DNA of 64,000 nt. It comes from Artemia franciscana (Eukaryota; Arthropoda; Branchiopoda; Anostraca; Artemiidae). Where the stretch lies: contig NC_088872.1 of assembly GCF_032884065.1 (NCBI RefSeq), forward strand, positions 38,547,132 through 38,611,131, read 5' to 3'. The position numbers and the translations under genes are program-made. Under the pieces are notes generated by a model, which ran no database searches, was not told where the DNA came from, and saw only the letters and a list, made by a program, of their open reading frames with translations. This document shows positions 32,870 to 46,204 of the stretch, in pieces (within the stretch, counting starts at the first letter, position 1; every line of letters starts with the position of its first letter).

Positions 32870-35450
32870 GTACCAAAATTGTGTAACCAAAACTCTAAAA
32901 AATTGAATTTTGATATCAATAGCTACATCAAAAGAATCGCATTTTAATGCTGAATTTAAATATATATGTTTCATCAAGTTTAGTCTTACCCATCAAAAGT
33001 TACGAGCCTGAGAAAATTTGCCTTATTTAAGAAAATAGGGGGAAACAACCCCCTAAAAGTCGTAGAATCTTAACTAAAATGACACCATCAGATTCAGCGT
33101 ATCAAAGAACTCTACTGTAGAAGTTTCAAGCTCCTATCTACAAAAATGTGGAATTTTGTATTTTTTGCCAGAAGACAAATCACGGGTGCGTGTTTATTTT
33201 ATTTTTTTTTTCCAGGGGTCATCGTATCGACCAAGTGGTCCTAGAATGTCGCAAGAGGGCTCATTCTAACGGAAATGAAAAGTTCTAGTGCCCTTTTTAA
33301 GTGACCAAAAAATTGGAGGGCATCTAGGCCTCCTCGCACGCTCATTTTTTTCCTAAAGTCAACGAATCAAAAATTTGAGATAGCCATTTTGTTAAGCATA
33401 GTCGAAAACCAAAATAACTATGTCTTTGGGGATGACTTACTCCCCCACAATCCCTGGGGGAGGGGCTGCAAGTTACAAACTTTGACCAGTGTTTACATAT
33501 AGTAATGATTATTGGGAAGTGTACAGACGTTTTCAGGGGGATTTTATTTTGTTTGGGGGTGGGGCTGAGGGGAGGGGGCTATGTTGGAGGATCTTTCCTT
33601 GGAGGAATCTCTCATGGGGGAAGAAAAATTCAATGAAAAGGGTTGCAGGAATTTTCTAGCATTACTATAAGAAAACAATGAAAATATACGATTTACTGTA
33701 AAGAGCGAGGTATTAACGAGGGTACAAACCCCCTCGTATACATAATAAAAATATAAGATTATGAAAGTTTGTTACGTAAGTTAATTCTTAAGTTACGTAT
33801 ATTTTTTACAAACAAAAACGTTCGTTAAAAATTAAAAGTTGTTGTTGCCTTTTTAAGTAACCGGAAAATTGGAGGGCAACTAGGCCTCCTTCTCCCCACC
33901 TTATTTCTCAAAATCGTCTGATCAAAACTAAGAGAAAGTCATTTAGCCAAAAAAAGAATTAATATACAAATTTCATTAGCATTACTATAAGAAAACAATG
34001 AAAAATAAACATGAAAACGTTTTTTCAAATGAAAGGAAGGAGTAGCATTGAAACTTAAAACGAACAGAGATTATTACGCATATGAGGGGTTCTAAAAATA
34101 CTTTAGCATAAAGAGCGAGGTATTTAGGAGGAGATAAATACCTCGCTCTTTATGCTAAAGTATTTTTAGTAATTTCAACTATTTATTCTACGGCCTTTCT
34201 GATTCAGGGGTCATTCTTAAAGAATTGGGACAAAACTTACGATTTACTGTAAAGAGCGAGGTATTAACGAGGGTACAAACCCCCTCGTATACATAATAAA
34301 AATATAAGATTATGAAAGTTTGTTACGTAAGTTAATTCTTAAGTTACGTATATTTTTTACAAACAAAAACGTTCGTTAAAAATTAAAAGTTGTTGTTGCC
34401 TTTTTAAGTAACCGGAAAATTGGAGGGCAACTAGGCCTCCTTCTCCACCCCTTATTTCTCAAAATCGTCTGATCAAAACTAAGAGAAAGTCATTTAGCCA
34501 AAAAAAGAATTAATATACAAATTTCATTAGCATTACTATAAGAAAACAATGAAAAATAAACATGAAAACGTTTTTTCAAATGAAAGGAAGGAGTAGCATT
34601 GAAACTTAAAACGAACAGAGATTATTACGCATATGAGGGGTTCTAAAAATACTTTAGCATAAAGAGCGAGGTATTTAGGAGGAGATAAATACCTCGCTCT
34701 TTATGCTAAAGTATTTTTAGTAATTTCAACTATTTATTCTACGGCCTTTCTGATTCAGGGGTCATTCTTAAAGAATTGGGACAAAACTTACGATTTACTG
34801 TAAAGAGCGAGGTATTAACGAGGGTACAAACCCCCTCGTATACATAATAAAAATATAAGATTATGAAAGTTTGTTACGTAAGTTAATTCTTAAGTTACGT
34901 ATATTTTTTACAAATAAAAACGTTCGTTAAAAATTAAAAGTTGTAGTTGCCTTTTTAAGTAACCGGAAAATTGGAGGGCAACTAGGCCTCCTTCTCCACC
35001 CCTTATTTCTCAAAATCGTCTGATCAAAACTAAGAGAAAGTCATTTAGCCAAAAAAAGAATTAATATACAAATTTCATTTTAATAATTTATGTGCGGAGA
35101 GCCAAAAGCAAACATGCATTAATTCAAAACCGTTCAGAAATTAAATAAAAAAACTAATTTTTTTAGCTGAAAGTAAAGAGCGACATTAAAACTTAAAACG
35201 AACAGAAATTACTCTGTATATGAAATGGGCTGTCCCCTCCGTAATCCCTCGCTTTTTACGCTAAAGTTTGACTCTTTGCCACAATTTTACTTTTTAAAAC
35301 AATTAAAAGCTTTAGCGTAAAGAGCGAGGGATTGCGGAGGGGACAACCCATTTCATATACCGAGTAATTTTTGTTCGTTTTAAGTTTTAATGTCGCTCCT
35401 TACTTTCAGCTAAAAAAATTAGTTTTTTTTTTATTTAATATATCTATGAA
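32870..35450 (-). mobile_element. Palindrome-headed element, copy 4, with internal triplication
   Basis: Reverse orientation relative to copies 1 and 2. It starts with the body word AACCAAAACTCTAAAAAATT and ends with the hairpin (35140-35445) and TTTTATTTAATA. The terminal block with GTAAGGAGCGACCC is missing at the left, so it is 5'-truncated there. The middle third is expanded by a 551-base tandem repeat. Confidence 0.75.
33688..35090. repeat. 551-bp tandem repeat, about 2.5 copies
   Basis: ACGATTTACTGTAAAGAGCG starts at 33688, 34239 and 34790, giving two exact 551-base intervals and a third partial copy. Units differ by only a few bases (for example CTCCCCACC against CTCCACCCC), so the duplication is recent or homogenised. 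Each full unit contains a perfect 78-base hairpin with 35-base arms and an 8-base loop (34092-34169 and 34643-34720). Confidence 0.9.
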
Positions 35451-36243
35451 TTGACTTTGAGTCCCACAATGATGAACCATAAAGTTCAATTTACTGTCGG
35501 AAACTACAATCAATCTACAAAGTACAACTACAAGCTACAAACGTGAACTACAAAGAAACATACAGAAAAGGGATAAATTTGTATTGAAAGTAAAGTGATG
35601 AGGGATTTTCGGAGAAAAAAAATATTTCACTAAATTAAAAAATATGCTGCGCATTATTGAAAGACAGAAAATTTACTTTGAAAATGCAATTCAGCCAAAG
35701 AAATTTAATACTTCAATCACAGTGAGGTAACTCCTTAAATTTTCGAGTTATGTAGGTTCTTAAGTAGACGAGTTAAGAAATTTTCGAGTTAAATAGACGA
35801 GTTATGTAGTCTTCTTAAGTAGAACATATTTTGACGCTAGAATGAATATTTTCATTTGTTTGACTTACGATATAGTAAAAATTACAATAAAACCATAGTA
35901 GTTGGATAGGATAACTTAACCTTTTGCTATTACAAGCCTGGTATTTCATTATCATAAGCAGCGCAATAGTGATGTCTAAACAAAGAGCAATATGGGCACA
36001 ATGCTTTTGTTTTTTGTTTGTTTTTATTTTAGACCAGGGCACTTCGCATAAAAGGATTTGTCATAGAAACTTCAAAACGGGCTAATTCAGTTGCAATCTA
36101 TTCCTATTTTCAATAGTCGAAAGTAATTGGGGGGCAATCAAACTATCATTTCCCCAAAAAAAACTCAGGCAACATTTTCAGATAGTCATTTTCTTCAGCG
36201 TAGTTGAAAGGTCAAGAAATTATGTCTTTGAGGATGAGACCCA
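35451..36243. other. No gene seen
   Basis: AT-rich. The end (36180-36243) resembles the body of the palindrome-headed element (ATAGTCATTTTCTTCAGCGTA, TATGTCTTTGAGGATGA), cut by the N gap. Confidence 0.4.
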
Positions 36244-36343
36244 NNNNNNNNNNNNNNNNNNNNNNNNNNNNNNNNNNNNNNNNNNNNNNNNNNNNNNNNN
36301 NNNNNNNNNNNNNNNNNNNNNNNNNNNNNNNNNNNNNNNNNNN
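36244..36343. other. Assembly gap (100 N)
   Basis: Exactly 100 N. The right flank starts in a low-complexity TTTTTTAG tract, which may have caused the break. Confidence 0.95.
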
Positions 36344-36600
36344 TTTTTTTTCTAGTTTTTGCCTTTTTTTAGTTTTTTCAGTTTTTTTTTAGTTATTAGA
36401 TTTTTACCTTTTTTTAGTTTTTTTAGTATTTTAGCTTTTTAGTTTTTTTTTCTTTTTAGTTTTTTTTGTGGTTTTTACCTTTTTTAGTTTTTTTCTTCTT
36501 TTGTATTAGTGTGAAATAATTCAGACGTCATATGCGGACAAACATGACGTCACCTGATCCATCCACAGATCCACACACAGACAACTTATTTTTATATATC
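36344..36600 (-). mobile_element. T-rich Helitron interior and minus-strand Helitron 5' end
   Basis: TTTTTTAGTTTTTT-type low complexity (36344-36505) leads into a minus-oriented leader: TGACGTCA at 36546-36553 and CAACTTATTTTTATATAT at 36582-36599, the reverse complement of the Helitron 5' end. It lies head-to-head with the plus-strand Helitron starting at 36605. Confidence 0.65.
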
Positions 36601-36761
36601 TATATCTATATAAAAATAAGTTGTCTGTGTGTGGATCTGTCGATCAGGTGACGTCATGTTTCTGTGTCGGCTGACGTCATGAAATTAGTTGTCGTCATTT
36701 TTGCTTTGACGGTGACGTCATTCAAGATATTTAAGACATATGTTCACGTAGAAATCTATTA

Positions 36762-37073
36762 ATGTTTAAGTGTACAATGACTGATGAGCTTACCTTGGCA
36801 AAAGCCGATGAAGATGCTCAAAGAGTCTATGCCAAAAAATTTGCTGCTGATAGAGAAAGTCAGAAAAGAAAGCGTGCCGAGGAATCAAAAGAACAGCAAG
36901 GAAACAGGCTTGAGGCTAAAGAACGCAAAACCGCGCGGTTAGATGAAAATCCACCTGGACAGCGAGAGTCAAAACCTATCAAAACTGAAAATGATAACGA
37001 TGATGATTTGGTTTGGGATTTTGACTTGGATAAGGTCATCAATACTTACCAGATTTTAGTTAAAAAAAAATAG
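36762..37073 (+). CDS. Short Helitron ORF with acidic tail, second copy
   Basis: The 103-codon frame runs from MFKCTMTDELTLAKADEDAQ through one KRKRAEESKEQQGN unit to KERKTARLDENPPGQRESK and TENDNDDDLVWDFDLDKVI, ending VKKK and TAG. It matches 27438-27788 with substitutions but no frame change. The stop comes earlier because of one extra A in an A run. Function unknown. Confidence 0.5.
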   Translation: MFKCTMTDELTLAKADEDAQRVYAKKFAADRESQKRKRAEESKEQQGNRLEAKERKTARLDENPPGQRESKPIKTENDNDDDLVWDFDLDKVINTYQILVKKK

Positions 37074-37403
37074 GTTCGGCGATATGTATTTCATAGTGAA
37101 GCTAAAAAATAAAGAAGAAAAAGAAAACTGAAAAAAAAAAATGTAAAAAACTAAAAAATACTAAAAAGAAAAAACACTCAAAGAGAAATTACAGACCGGG
37201 ACACAAATGACGACCGGGACAGAGGGAATATAAATAACGACCGGGACACTCAAAGAGAAATTACAGACTGGGATACCGGGACACAAATGACGACCGGGAC
37301 ACAGGAAATATAAATGACGACCAGGACACAGATATTTAAGAATATCGTTCAAAGACAAATTTTTAATTGTAAGAAGACCATTGAAAGAGAAATTTCTAAT
37401 TGT

Positions 37404-37532
37404 AAAATGACTGAAGAACCTACAATGGCAACACCCGGGGAAGCTGCTCAAAACGAATGTATTCAAGCCGAAGTAGCTGAGTTGGTGAAGCGTTATGTTT
37501 CAGGTTCTAGGTCCGAGAGGCTACAGGTTTGA
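37404..37532 (+). pseudogene. Helitron ORF start, broken
   Basis: ATGACTGAAGAACCTACAAT starts the MTEEPTMAT version of the Helitron protein. After AAQNE it loses similarity and ends TAVQV-like within 40 codons. A tRNA-like word, GCCGAAGTAGCTGAGTTGG at about 37469-37487 with GGTTTGAACCTTGG at 37526-37539, resembles Pol III A and B boxes and may be an embedded SINE or tRNA pseudogene. Confidence 0.4.
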
Positions 37533-37608
37533 ACCTTGGCTTTAGCATTAATACAAAAGAAGAAAAAAACTAAAAAAGGTAAAAACTACAAAAAAACTAA
37601 AAAGGAAA

Positions 37609-39070
<1,462 letters not shown>

Positions 39071-39540
39071 ATTCATATTTTTTTAGTTTTCTTTTTCTCT
39101 TTTATTTTTCAGTTTTTTCCTTTTTTTAGTTTTTTTCTTTTTTAGTTTTTAGTTTTTTTTAGTTTTTTACCTTTTTTAGTTTTTTTTAGTTTTTTTAGTT
39201 TTTTAGCTTTTTTAGTTTTTTTATTAGTTTTTATTTTTTTTGTAGTTGTTGTCAAAATATATTGAAATATTTGTGCAATTCCCAGTTTTTTTTAGTTTTT
39301 TCTTTTTTTTTTAGTTTTTTAGCTTTTTTTAGTTTTTTTTTAGTTTTTTATCTTTTATTTTTTTTACGTTTTTCTTTTTAGGTTTTTTCTTTTTTTAATT
39401 TTTTAATTTTTAATTTTTTAGTTTTTTCCTTTTAGTTTTTTTTTAGTTTTTTACCATTTTTCTTTTTTCGAATTACTTTAATCTATTGTCAAAATATTTC
39501 GAAATATTTATGCAATTTCCAGTTTTTACATTCTAGTTTG
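39071..39540. repeat. T-rich low-complexity tract
   Basis: Irregular repetition of TTTTTTAGTTTTTT, with AAATATTTATGCAATTTCCAG-like words at about 39255 and 39500. No coding potential. Confidence 0.8.
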
Positions 39541-39599
39541 TTTTCTTTTATGATATAATCTGGCGTAACGGACAGACAACTTATTTTTATATATATAGA
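39541..39599 (-). mobile_element. Minus-strand Helitron 5' terminus
   Basis: Read on the minus strand, TCTATATATATAAAAATAAG starts at 39599 after A at 39600, and GTTGTCTGTCCGTTACGCC follows. Only this terminus is clear; the rest runs into the T-rich tract. Confidence 0.55.
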
Positions 39600-39714
39600 T
39601 ATATATATATAGTAGTTGTCATATAGTTAGTTGTCTGTTTTCATTTTTGCTATGACGGTGACGTCATTAATGGTATTTAAGACATACGTTCACGGAAAAA
39701 TATTTAATTGTAAA

Positions 39715-40137
39715 ATGACTGAAGAACCTACAATGGCAACAGCCGAGGAAGCTGCTCAAAGAGTCTATGCCAAAAAACTTGCTGCTGATAGAGAAAGTAA
39801 GAAAAGAAAGCGTGCCGAGGAATCACAAGAACAGCAAGAAAACAGGCTTGCAGCTGATAGAGAAAGTAAGAAAAGAAAGCGTGCCGAGGAATCACAAGAA
39901 CAGCAAGAAAACAGGCTTGCGGCTAAAGAACGCAAAACCGCGCAGTTAGATGAAAATCCACCTGGACAGCGAGAGTCAAAACGTATCAAAACTGAAAATG
40001 ATAGCGATGATGATTGGGTTTGGGATTTTGACTTGGATAAGTTCATCAATGCCTACCAGATTTACGTTAAAAAACAAAGGTTCGTCGATATGTACTTCAT
40101 AGTGACGCTGAAAAATAAAGCAGAAAAAGAAAACTGA
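39715..40137 (+). CDS. Short Helitron ORF with acidic tail, third copy
   Basis: Starting at ATGACTGAAGAACC, the product opens MTEEPTMATAEEAAQRVYAK, has two complete KRKRAEESQEQQENRLAA units, then KERKTAQLDENPPGQRESK, TENDSDDDWVWDFDLDKFI and a basic C-terminus to a TGA stop. One unit more than in the copies at 27438 and 36762, showing that the repeat number varies while the frame stays open. Function unknown; the basic repeats plus acidic tail resemble a nuclear, DNA-associated protein only in composition. Confidence 0.5.
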   Translation: MTEEPTMATAEEAAQRVYAKKLAADRESKKRKRAEESQEQQENRLAADRESKKRKRAEESQEQQENRLAAKERKTAQLDENPPGQRESKRIKTENDSDDDWVWDFDLDKFINAYQIYVKKQRFVDMYFIVTLKNKAEKEN

Positions 40138-40194
40138 AAAAAGAAAAAAGGTAAAAAACTAAAAAAAAAATAAAAAGAAAAAACACTCAAAGAG

Positions 40195-40540
40195 AAATTA
40201 AAGACCGGGACACAAATGACGACCGAGACAGAGGGAATATAAGTGACGACCGGGAACCTCAAAGAGAAATTGCAGACTGGGACACCCGGACACAAATCAC
40301 GACCGGGACACAGGGAATATAAATGACGACCGGGACACAGGGACACAACTACAACGGGGACGCCGGGGGCACAGGCCGGATATATAGACACCGGGACACA
40401 AATGACGACCGGGACACCGGGACACAGGGAATATAAATGACGACCGGGACACTCAAATAGAAATTACAAACTGGGACACCGGGACACAAATGACGACCGG
40501 GACACAGGGAATATAAATGACGACCGGGACACAGGGACAC
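40195..40540. repeat. GACCGGGACAC minisatellite
   Basis: Tandem degenerate units such as ACACCGGGACACAAATGACG and AGGGAATATAAATGACGACC. Nearly the same order of units occurs at 62030-62420, so those two Helitrons are closely related. Confidence 0.8.
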
Positions 40541-40868
40541 GTCATTAGAATAATGAGGTATAGATCTGAATACGGATTGTTTTTCCCATGGACAATTATA
40601 TGTTGCATGTTCATGAGTCAGTAAACCTGACAATCTATTTATATGCACAGACAATGGGACAGCGAAGAATGTTGTATATTCGCATGTTTTACGTAGTTAA
40701 AACATATATTTATATCTATCTCTATTCACAGGTGGGACACAGGGACACAACTACAATGGCGCGTAACTAATATGGCGCGTAACGACTTACGCGCGCGGGG
40801 GGGCTTGGGGGGGCGCGAAGCGCCCCACCAACTAGGTGTTGGGGTGGCGCGAAGCGCCACCCCAACAG

Positions 40869-40872
<4 letters not shown>

Positions 40873-40913
<41 letters not shown>

Positions 40914-40945
40914 ATATATCAAATATATATATATATATATATATA
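40873..40945. repeat. (TA)n microsatellite
   Basis: TA repeat between a Helitron 3' end and the 5'-truncated Penelope-like element. Confidence 0.9.
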
Positions 40946-42895
40946 CAATTGAAATATGTGAAACTAAAACGAAATTTATTTCAAAAAAGAAAAAGTTTGA
41001 TAAGATTGGTAATAAGGATAATAGACTATATTTACCTATTAATTTTACTTATAAGCAGATTGAAGATATTAATTCACCGGAAATTTTAAATCAGCGGCAT
41101 GTGAAACAGGCCCTTCCTAGTAATTTGAATTATAATGATAGTCCAGTTTTAACTTATAAATTTTCAAAAACTATTGGGCAAATTATTTTTAATTATAATT
41201 TAATACTTAAAAGATTAGATAGTGATATAAATTTGAAACCGGTTTGTAATTGTAAGCAACTTGGTCCATTTGTAAATCCTACTTACAAACATGTTATAAC
41301 AGGGGACTTGTCAATAATAAAGCAAGAAGATCTTCAAATTATAATGAATAAAGGGGCTAATTTCCGTCTTTCTCATCATCTGAAACCATCGAGTGTTCTT
41401 GATGGCTTGGAAAATGATTTTGATTTATTTTATTGATAAGTGGTGTAAGAAAGAGAATAAAAGTAAAGAGAGTTTAATTATTAGTAGAATAAGAAATAAA
41501 ATATATTCTAATTTAAAAAATGGTAACACTAAATCATTATTTTATAATGCGAAGATTAAACAAGCAATTGCTAATCTACAGAATGAATTTGTAATTGTGC
41601 CAGTGGATAAAGCTAATAATAATTTTGCCATAATTAGTCAGAAGCTGTATTGTGATATCTTAAAAAGGGAGTTATGCACAACTAATGTTTACGAAAAGGT
41701 AAATTTAGAGGATGAGAATTTAATTGACAAGACTGAAGAAATACTTTTTAAAAATTTTAATATTAAAATAAATGACAATGATAAAAAGTTCCCTTTCCTA
41801 TATTGGACTGTAAAATTTCATAAGAATCCCCCTAAACCACGGTTTATTGCTGGAGCTGCTAAATGTACAACCCGAATTGCTGCTACTGACCTCTCTTTAA
41901 TTTTAAAGGAAATTGTAAATAAACTTAAAACCTATTGTTCTGGTATTAAAAAGTTTTCGAATTTTAATCCATATTGGAGTGTTAATAATTCACTGCAGGT
42001 GATAGAGTCTTTAACAATGGTTTCAGCTAAAAGAATTGAGTCTTTCGATTTTGCGACAATGTATACTAATTTATCACTTAATGTAGTGTTAGATAATTTA
42101 AAAACTGTTATCAAGAAATGTTTCCTCTTATCTAGTAAAAGGTTCTTAAAAATAGACACTTATAATAAAAAAGCTATATGGACAAATTGCTTTAATACCA
42201 CAGTTAACTTGAGATGTTACAGCTTGGATATGATTTTTGAGTTATTAGAATTTGTTTTATACAATACTTATATAAGATTTGGTGGTGATTTGTACAAGCA
42301 AATCGTGGGAATTCCCATGGGGGGGGGGAATGCCAGCCCATTTATAGCTGACTTGTTTTTAAGTCAACTAGAATATAAATATATGATGGATAAGAATAAT
42401 CCAAATAATTTAAAACATGTTTTGTCAAATAATAAAAGATATTTAATGATATTTTGGTTTTAAATTGTAAGGATTTCATTGATATTTCTAAAAATATATA
42501 TCCATCAGAGCTTACTCTTGAACCTAGTAATGGCGCTGGTCATGAAGATCATTTCTTAGATTTAAATGTTAATATTTGTGATAATAATAAATTAAGTTTT
42601 AAAATGTATAATAAAACGGATGATTTTGAAGTGATTAGTTTCCCGTTCCCTGAAAGTAATATACACTCAAATATCACATATTCTGCGTTTTTCTCACACT
42701 TACTTCGTTATGCAAGGATTTGTAGTAATTATATTGATTTTAAAAATAGATGTAAAATCTTAAGCCAAAAATTGATATCAAGAGATTTTTCTGCAAATAA
42801 ATGAACTTGGCAATTTAACAAATTTAGTTTTCATTATAACGAACTTTTAAATAAATATCAAAAGAATTATCTGGAAATACTTAAAGAAATTTTCA
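40946..42895 (+). pseudogene. Penelope-like element reverse transcriptase (frameshifted)
   Basis: The N-terminal frame (open from about 40946 through 41436) includes LKRLDSDINLKPVCNCKQLG. A frame change near 41400-41440 leads to the RT frame ending at 42463: LQNEFVIVPVDKANNNFAII, FPFLYWTVKFHKNPPKPRFI, ESFDFATMYTNLSL (the FDFxxMYT block), and GIPMGGGNASPFIADLFLS, typical of Penelope-like RTs. The GIPMGG block has one extra Gly codon in a run of ten G. One base is missing exactly in the YLDD catalytic motif (near 42444), moving the rest (ILVLNCKDF equivalent, then GHEDHFLDLNVNI and SHLLRYARIC, to 42804) into another frame. No GIY-YIG endonuclease is recognisable after it. The element uses target-primed telomere- or cap-like retrotransposition in other taxa; this copy is dead. 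Confidence 0.85.
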
Positions 42896-43420
42896 ACTAA
42901 TTTCGGAGGTTCGACAAATGATGATGCAGTGCCACTTATTTTGAATTGTGTTTCTAATAGAGCGGATTTTTAAAAAAATAGCCACATGGTAAAGATGAAT
43001 TCTATAATTGCTTAGTTCATTAATTTTTTTTTGCAATGTGTTAATACTTGTGATTTGGTAAATTATATCATATTTAGTTTACCTATTGTTGCTAAAAAGA
43101 GGGATATATTAACAGGATAAGCTTGTTTTGGTGTTACTTGGTTGTTTTACATTTACTGTTTTTTTTTTCATAGGCATATATTTTGGGGGTGATACCTGAC
43201 ACGGGGATGCCATGGATATTCTATGGTAGCCACAACACTTGGCTGGGTAGAGAATTTAAAGTGGCGAAACCCTATATAGGCCAATGTATTCTCCTGATGA
43301 GCCCTTGTGTTGGGTTGTTGCCTCTGAATTATTTGTCTTTATTATTTTTTCTATTGTTTGGTAAATGACGACTTATACTTATTGACGACATGACTGCCTG
43401 TCCATGAATTATTTTTTATG
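42896..43420 (+). mobile_element. Penelope-like element 3' tail
   Basis: Follows the RT without a recognisable endonuclease. It contains GGCGAAACCC at 43263-43272 and CTGATGAG at 43294-43301 with a GCCC/GGG hairpin after it, words typical of hammerhead ribozyme cores that Penelope-like elements are known to carry. A short ORF at 43183-43368 is not recognised. Confidence 0.5.
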
Positions 43421-43610
43421 GTTGATTGTGTTTGGCTATGCTGTTTGACCTATGTGATTGTATGGATGAGTAGGGTTAAGGCCTCATTCAAGTGCTGGTC
43501 TATATTAATCACTAATTTAGGAAATTACTCTTCCTTTTCTCCTTCTCTCTTTTTTTTTTTTTTTTTTTTGTTATGTGTTTGTGTTGTTGCATTGGTGATT
43601 TCTTTTTCAT

Positions 43611-44280
<670 letters not shown>

Positions 44281-46204
44281 TTTTCTGCTTTTAAGTTTGA
44301 AATATAAAAGAAATACCTAAAGCTGTATGGCAGCCCATAGCTCTGGCCTCTCCTAATATCGAGTTAATCTTTTGTTTCTTTTTTAAGCTGTATGGCAGCT
44401 AAATATTTTGAACTCATGTTTTTTTTCTGACGCTAAGCTTTTGCATTGACAAACTTATGGTGCGAAAGTAAAACTGTTTACTTGGAAACGAATTCGCCCA
44501 TAGAATTTTCAAACTCGAGACTTTTGGAATCAAAGATTATGTGTTCAGACCTAGGATCAAATTTGGACCATTTAATTGTGACTGCTGCTATTTTAGATGA
44601 AAGCTAGATAAAAAAGACAAAGGGGCCATTTCCCAGCCGAGCCCTCGAGGCAAATCCTAATATGTTATTATTCCTTACAGTTTCAGTTTTCCCTCCGAAT
44701 TTACACCTTTCAACAGAGTTGCCGGCTCTCCATGCCCTTCCGAAAGCTATAGCCATATACAAATAAAGCCACTTCCCCATGCCCTACTGCCCTAATGAGT
44801 GATATTTTTTTTAATTTGTCGCTAAATATTATGTTTTCTTTATGTTTATCTCTTTAGAAACCTATTTTGAAGCAAGATTATTTAATCTAAAAATTACCTT
44901 CAGCTACGTGGCAGCTATATATTTTGAACTTTTATGATTATTTCGGATGTTAAGACTTTTAACTGAAAACCTTTTTTTTTCTCGTCACCTAGTTTTAATG
45001 GACGCGGTTCTCAGCTATTTCTTAATGTATTGACTTTGTAATACAACAAAAAAAATTCACAATTAACAGAAAACACAATGAGATCTCTTCAATAAGCAAA
45101 ATAATTTTTGTGAACAAAGCAGAATTTTGGCCAAACTATCACGACAAGAAATACACAGGCTGAATTACTTCTTTGGATAGAATGGTAAAATGCAAAAAAG
45201 AAAATAATTGAAGCTTGAAATTTTGTAATACAAAGGAAAAAAGCTTCAAGAGAATAAACGCAATGATTGAAAACTCTCAATACTTTTGGTATATTTTCTT
45301 ATGACCTCAAGTAAGAAAAAAAAATAATTTTTGAGAAATGAGATACTATGTACAGCTTTTGACAAAAAAATGCTACAACAGCTGAAATACCAATATATTG
45401 AGCGAACATGAGGAACTTTTGATTTAAAAAAGCTAACTGCAAGCTAAAATTTCAGCGTCATCACCTTAGGAAAATATGCATATCAAAGGCTGATTATCTT
45501 GTAATACAGCATTTTGGTTTTTAAATGCAGCTTATCAATTGATTTCTTTTACCAATCAGGCTTCAACCCGAAGATTCCTAGTTTTGGCTCCACTGAAGGG
45601 GCTCATTTTTATATTAATTTCACAGAATCTGAAGAATTCCAACATTCGTTTTTCTTTCTTTTTTTTAAACCGATGGCTTCTTATTCAATTCCTATTCGTA
45701 CCTTGAGGTGCAAATTGAAAAAAAAAACTCTTATTAAAAAATAATTTCATATCTTATTTTCAACATTATTTGCTAGAATAAACAGGAAAACGTAGAATAT
45801 TAAGCTTTTTCGTTGGATTTTCAATTTTTTTTTTGGAAAGTCAGCAGAGTCTAAAATATAAAATTCTTTCATTGGAATTCCAAACTAATTGGTTGGACTT
45901 TGAAAAATTGGGTATTGGAAAGTCAAGATAACATGAAATATCAAACTTGTCGCTGGACTTTAAACGTTTTGTGTTGGAAAGTTAAACAAATCGTTGAAGA
46001 TCACATTCACTTTTTCGATTTTACACTTTTGCTGAAAATTCAATCATAATTTTTTTTTAAGCAATTGAAAGTTCAACGCATTTTCTTGTTGGAAATCCAT
46101 TTTTTTTTAAGTGTATATCTACAACTCAAGAAGTTAGAAAATAACACCAAGAGAAAAACAGCATCAGATGAAAAGAAAACGAATAAAGAGCCAGTTCTGC
46201 AATT
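44281..46204. other. No gene seen; degenerate TTGGAAAGTC-rich stretch
   Basis: 44281-45750 is AT-rich with GCTGTATGGCAGC-like words at 44310, 44390 and 44900. At 45770-46115 the word TTGGAAAGTC or TTGGACTTT recurs at irregular intervals, and the right end (46085-46115) resembles in reverse complement the border at 12346, so this is likely a decayed transposon. Confidence 0.4.

Larger units (their letters stand above)
36605..37556 (+). mobile_element. Helitron fragment with leader, short ORF and minisatellite
   Basis: The 5' end is A|TC at 36604/36605. The leader carries TGACGTCA at 36649-36656, 36672-36679 and 36713-36720. Then come the short fused ORF, minisatellite at 37185-37330, and a second ORF start (ATGACTGAAGAACCTACAATG near 37407). 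No 3' terminus is found on this strand before the (TA)n at 37611. Confidence 0.65.
39611..40872 (+). mobile_element. Non-autonomous Helitron with short ORF; mutated 3' end
   Basis: The leader is shortened (AGTTAGTTGTCTGTTTTC, TGACGTCATT at 39659). Then the ORF at 39715, minisatellite (40195-40540), a protein-end scrap with AATGGGACAGCGAAGAATG, and the double-hairpin 3' block. Hairpin 2 is intact (GGGGTGGCGC/GCGCCACCCC), but the last four bases are CTAA instead of CTAG. Confidence 0.7.

Noticed and set aside
43183-43368. GIY-YIG endonuclease of the Penelope-like element
   Set aside because: Reading frames here lack the GIY and YIG core strands in a plausible arrangement.
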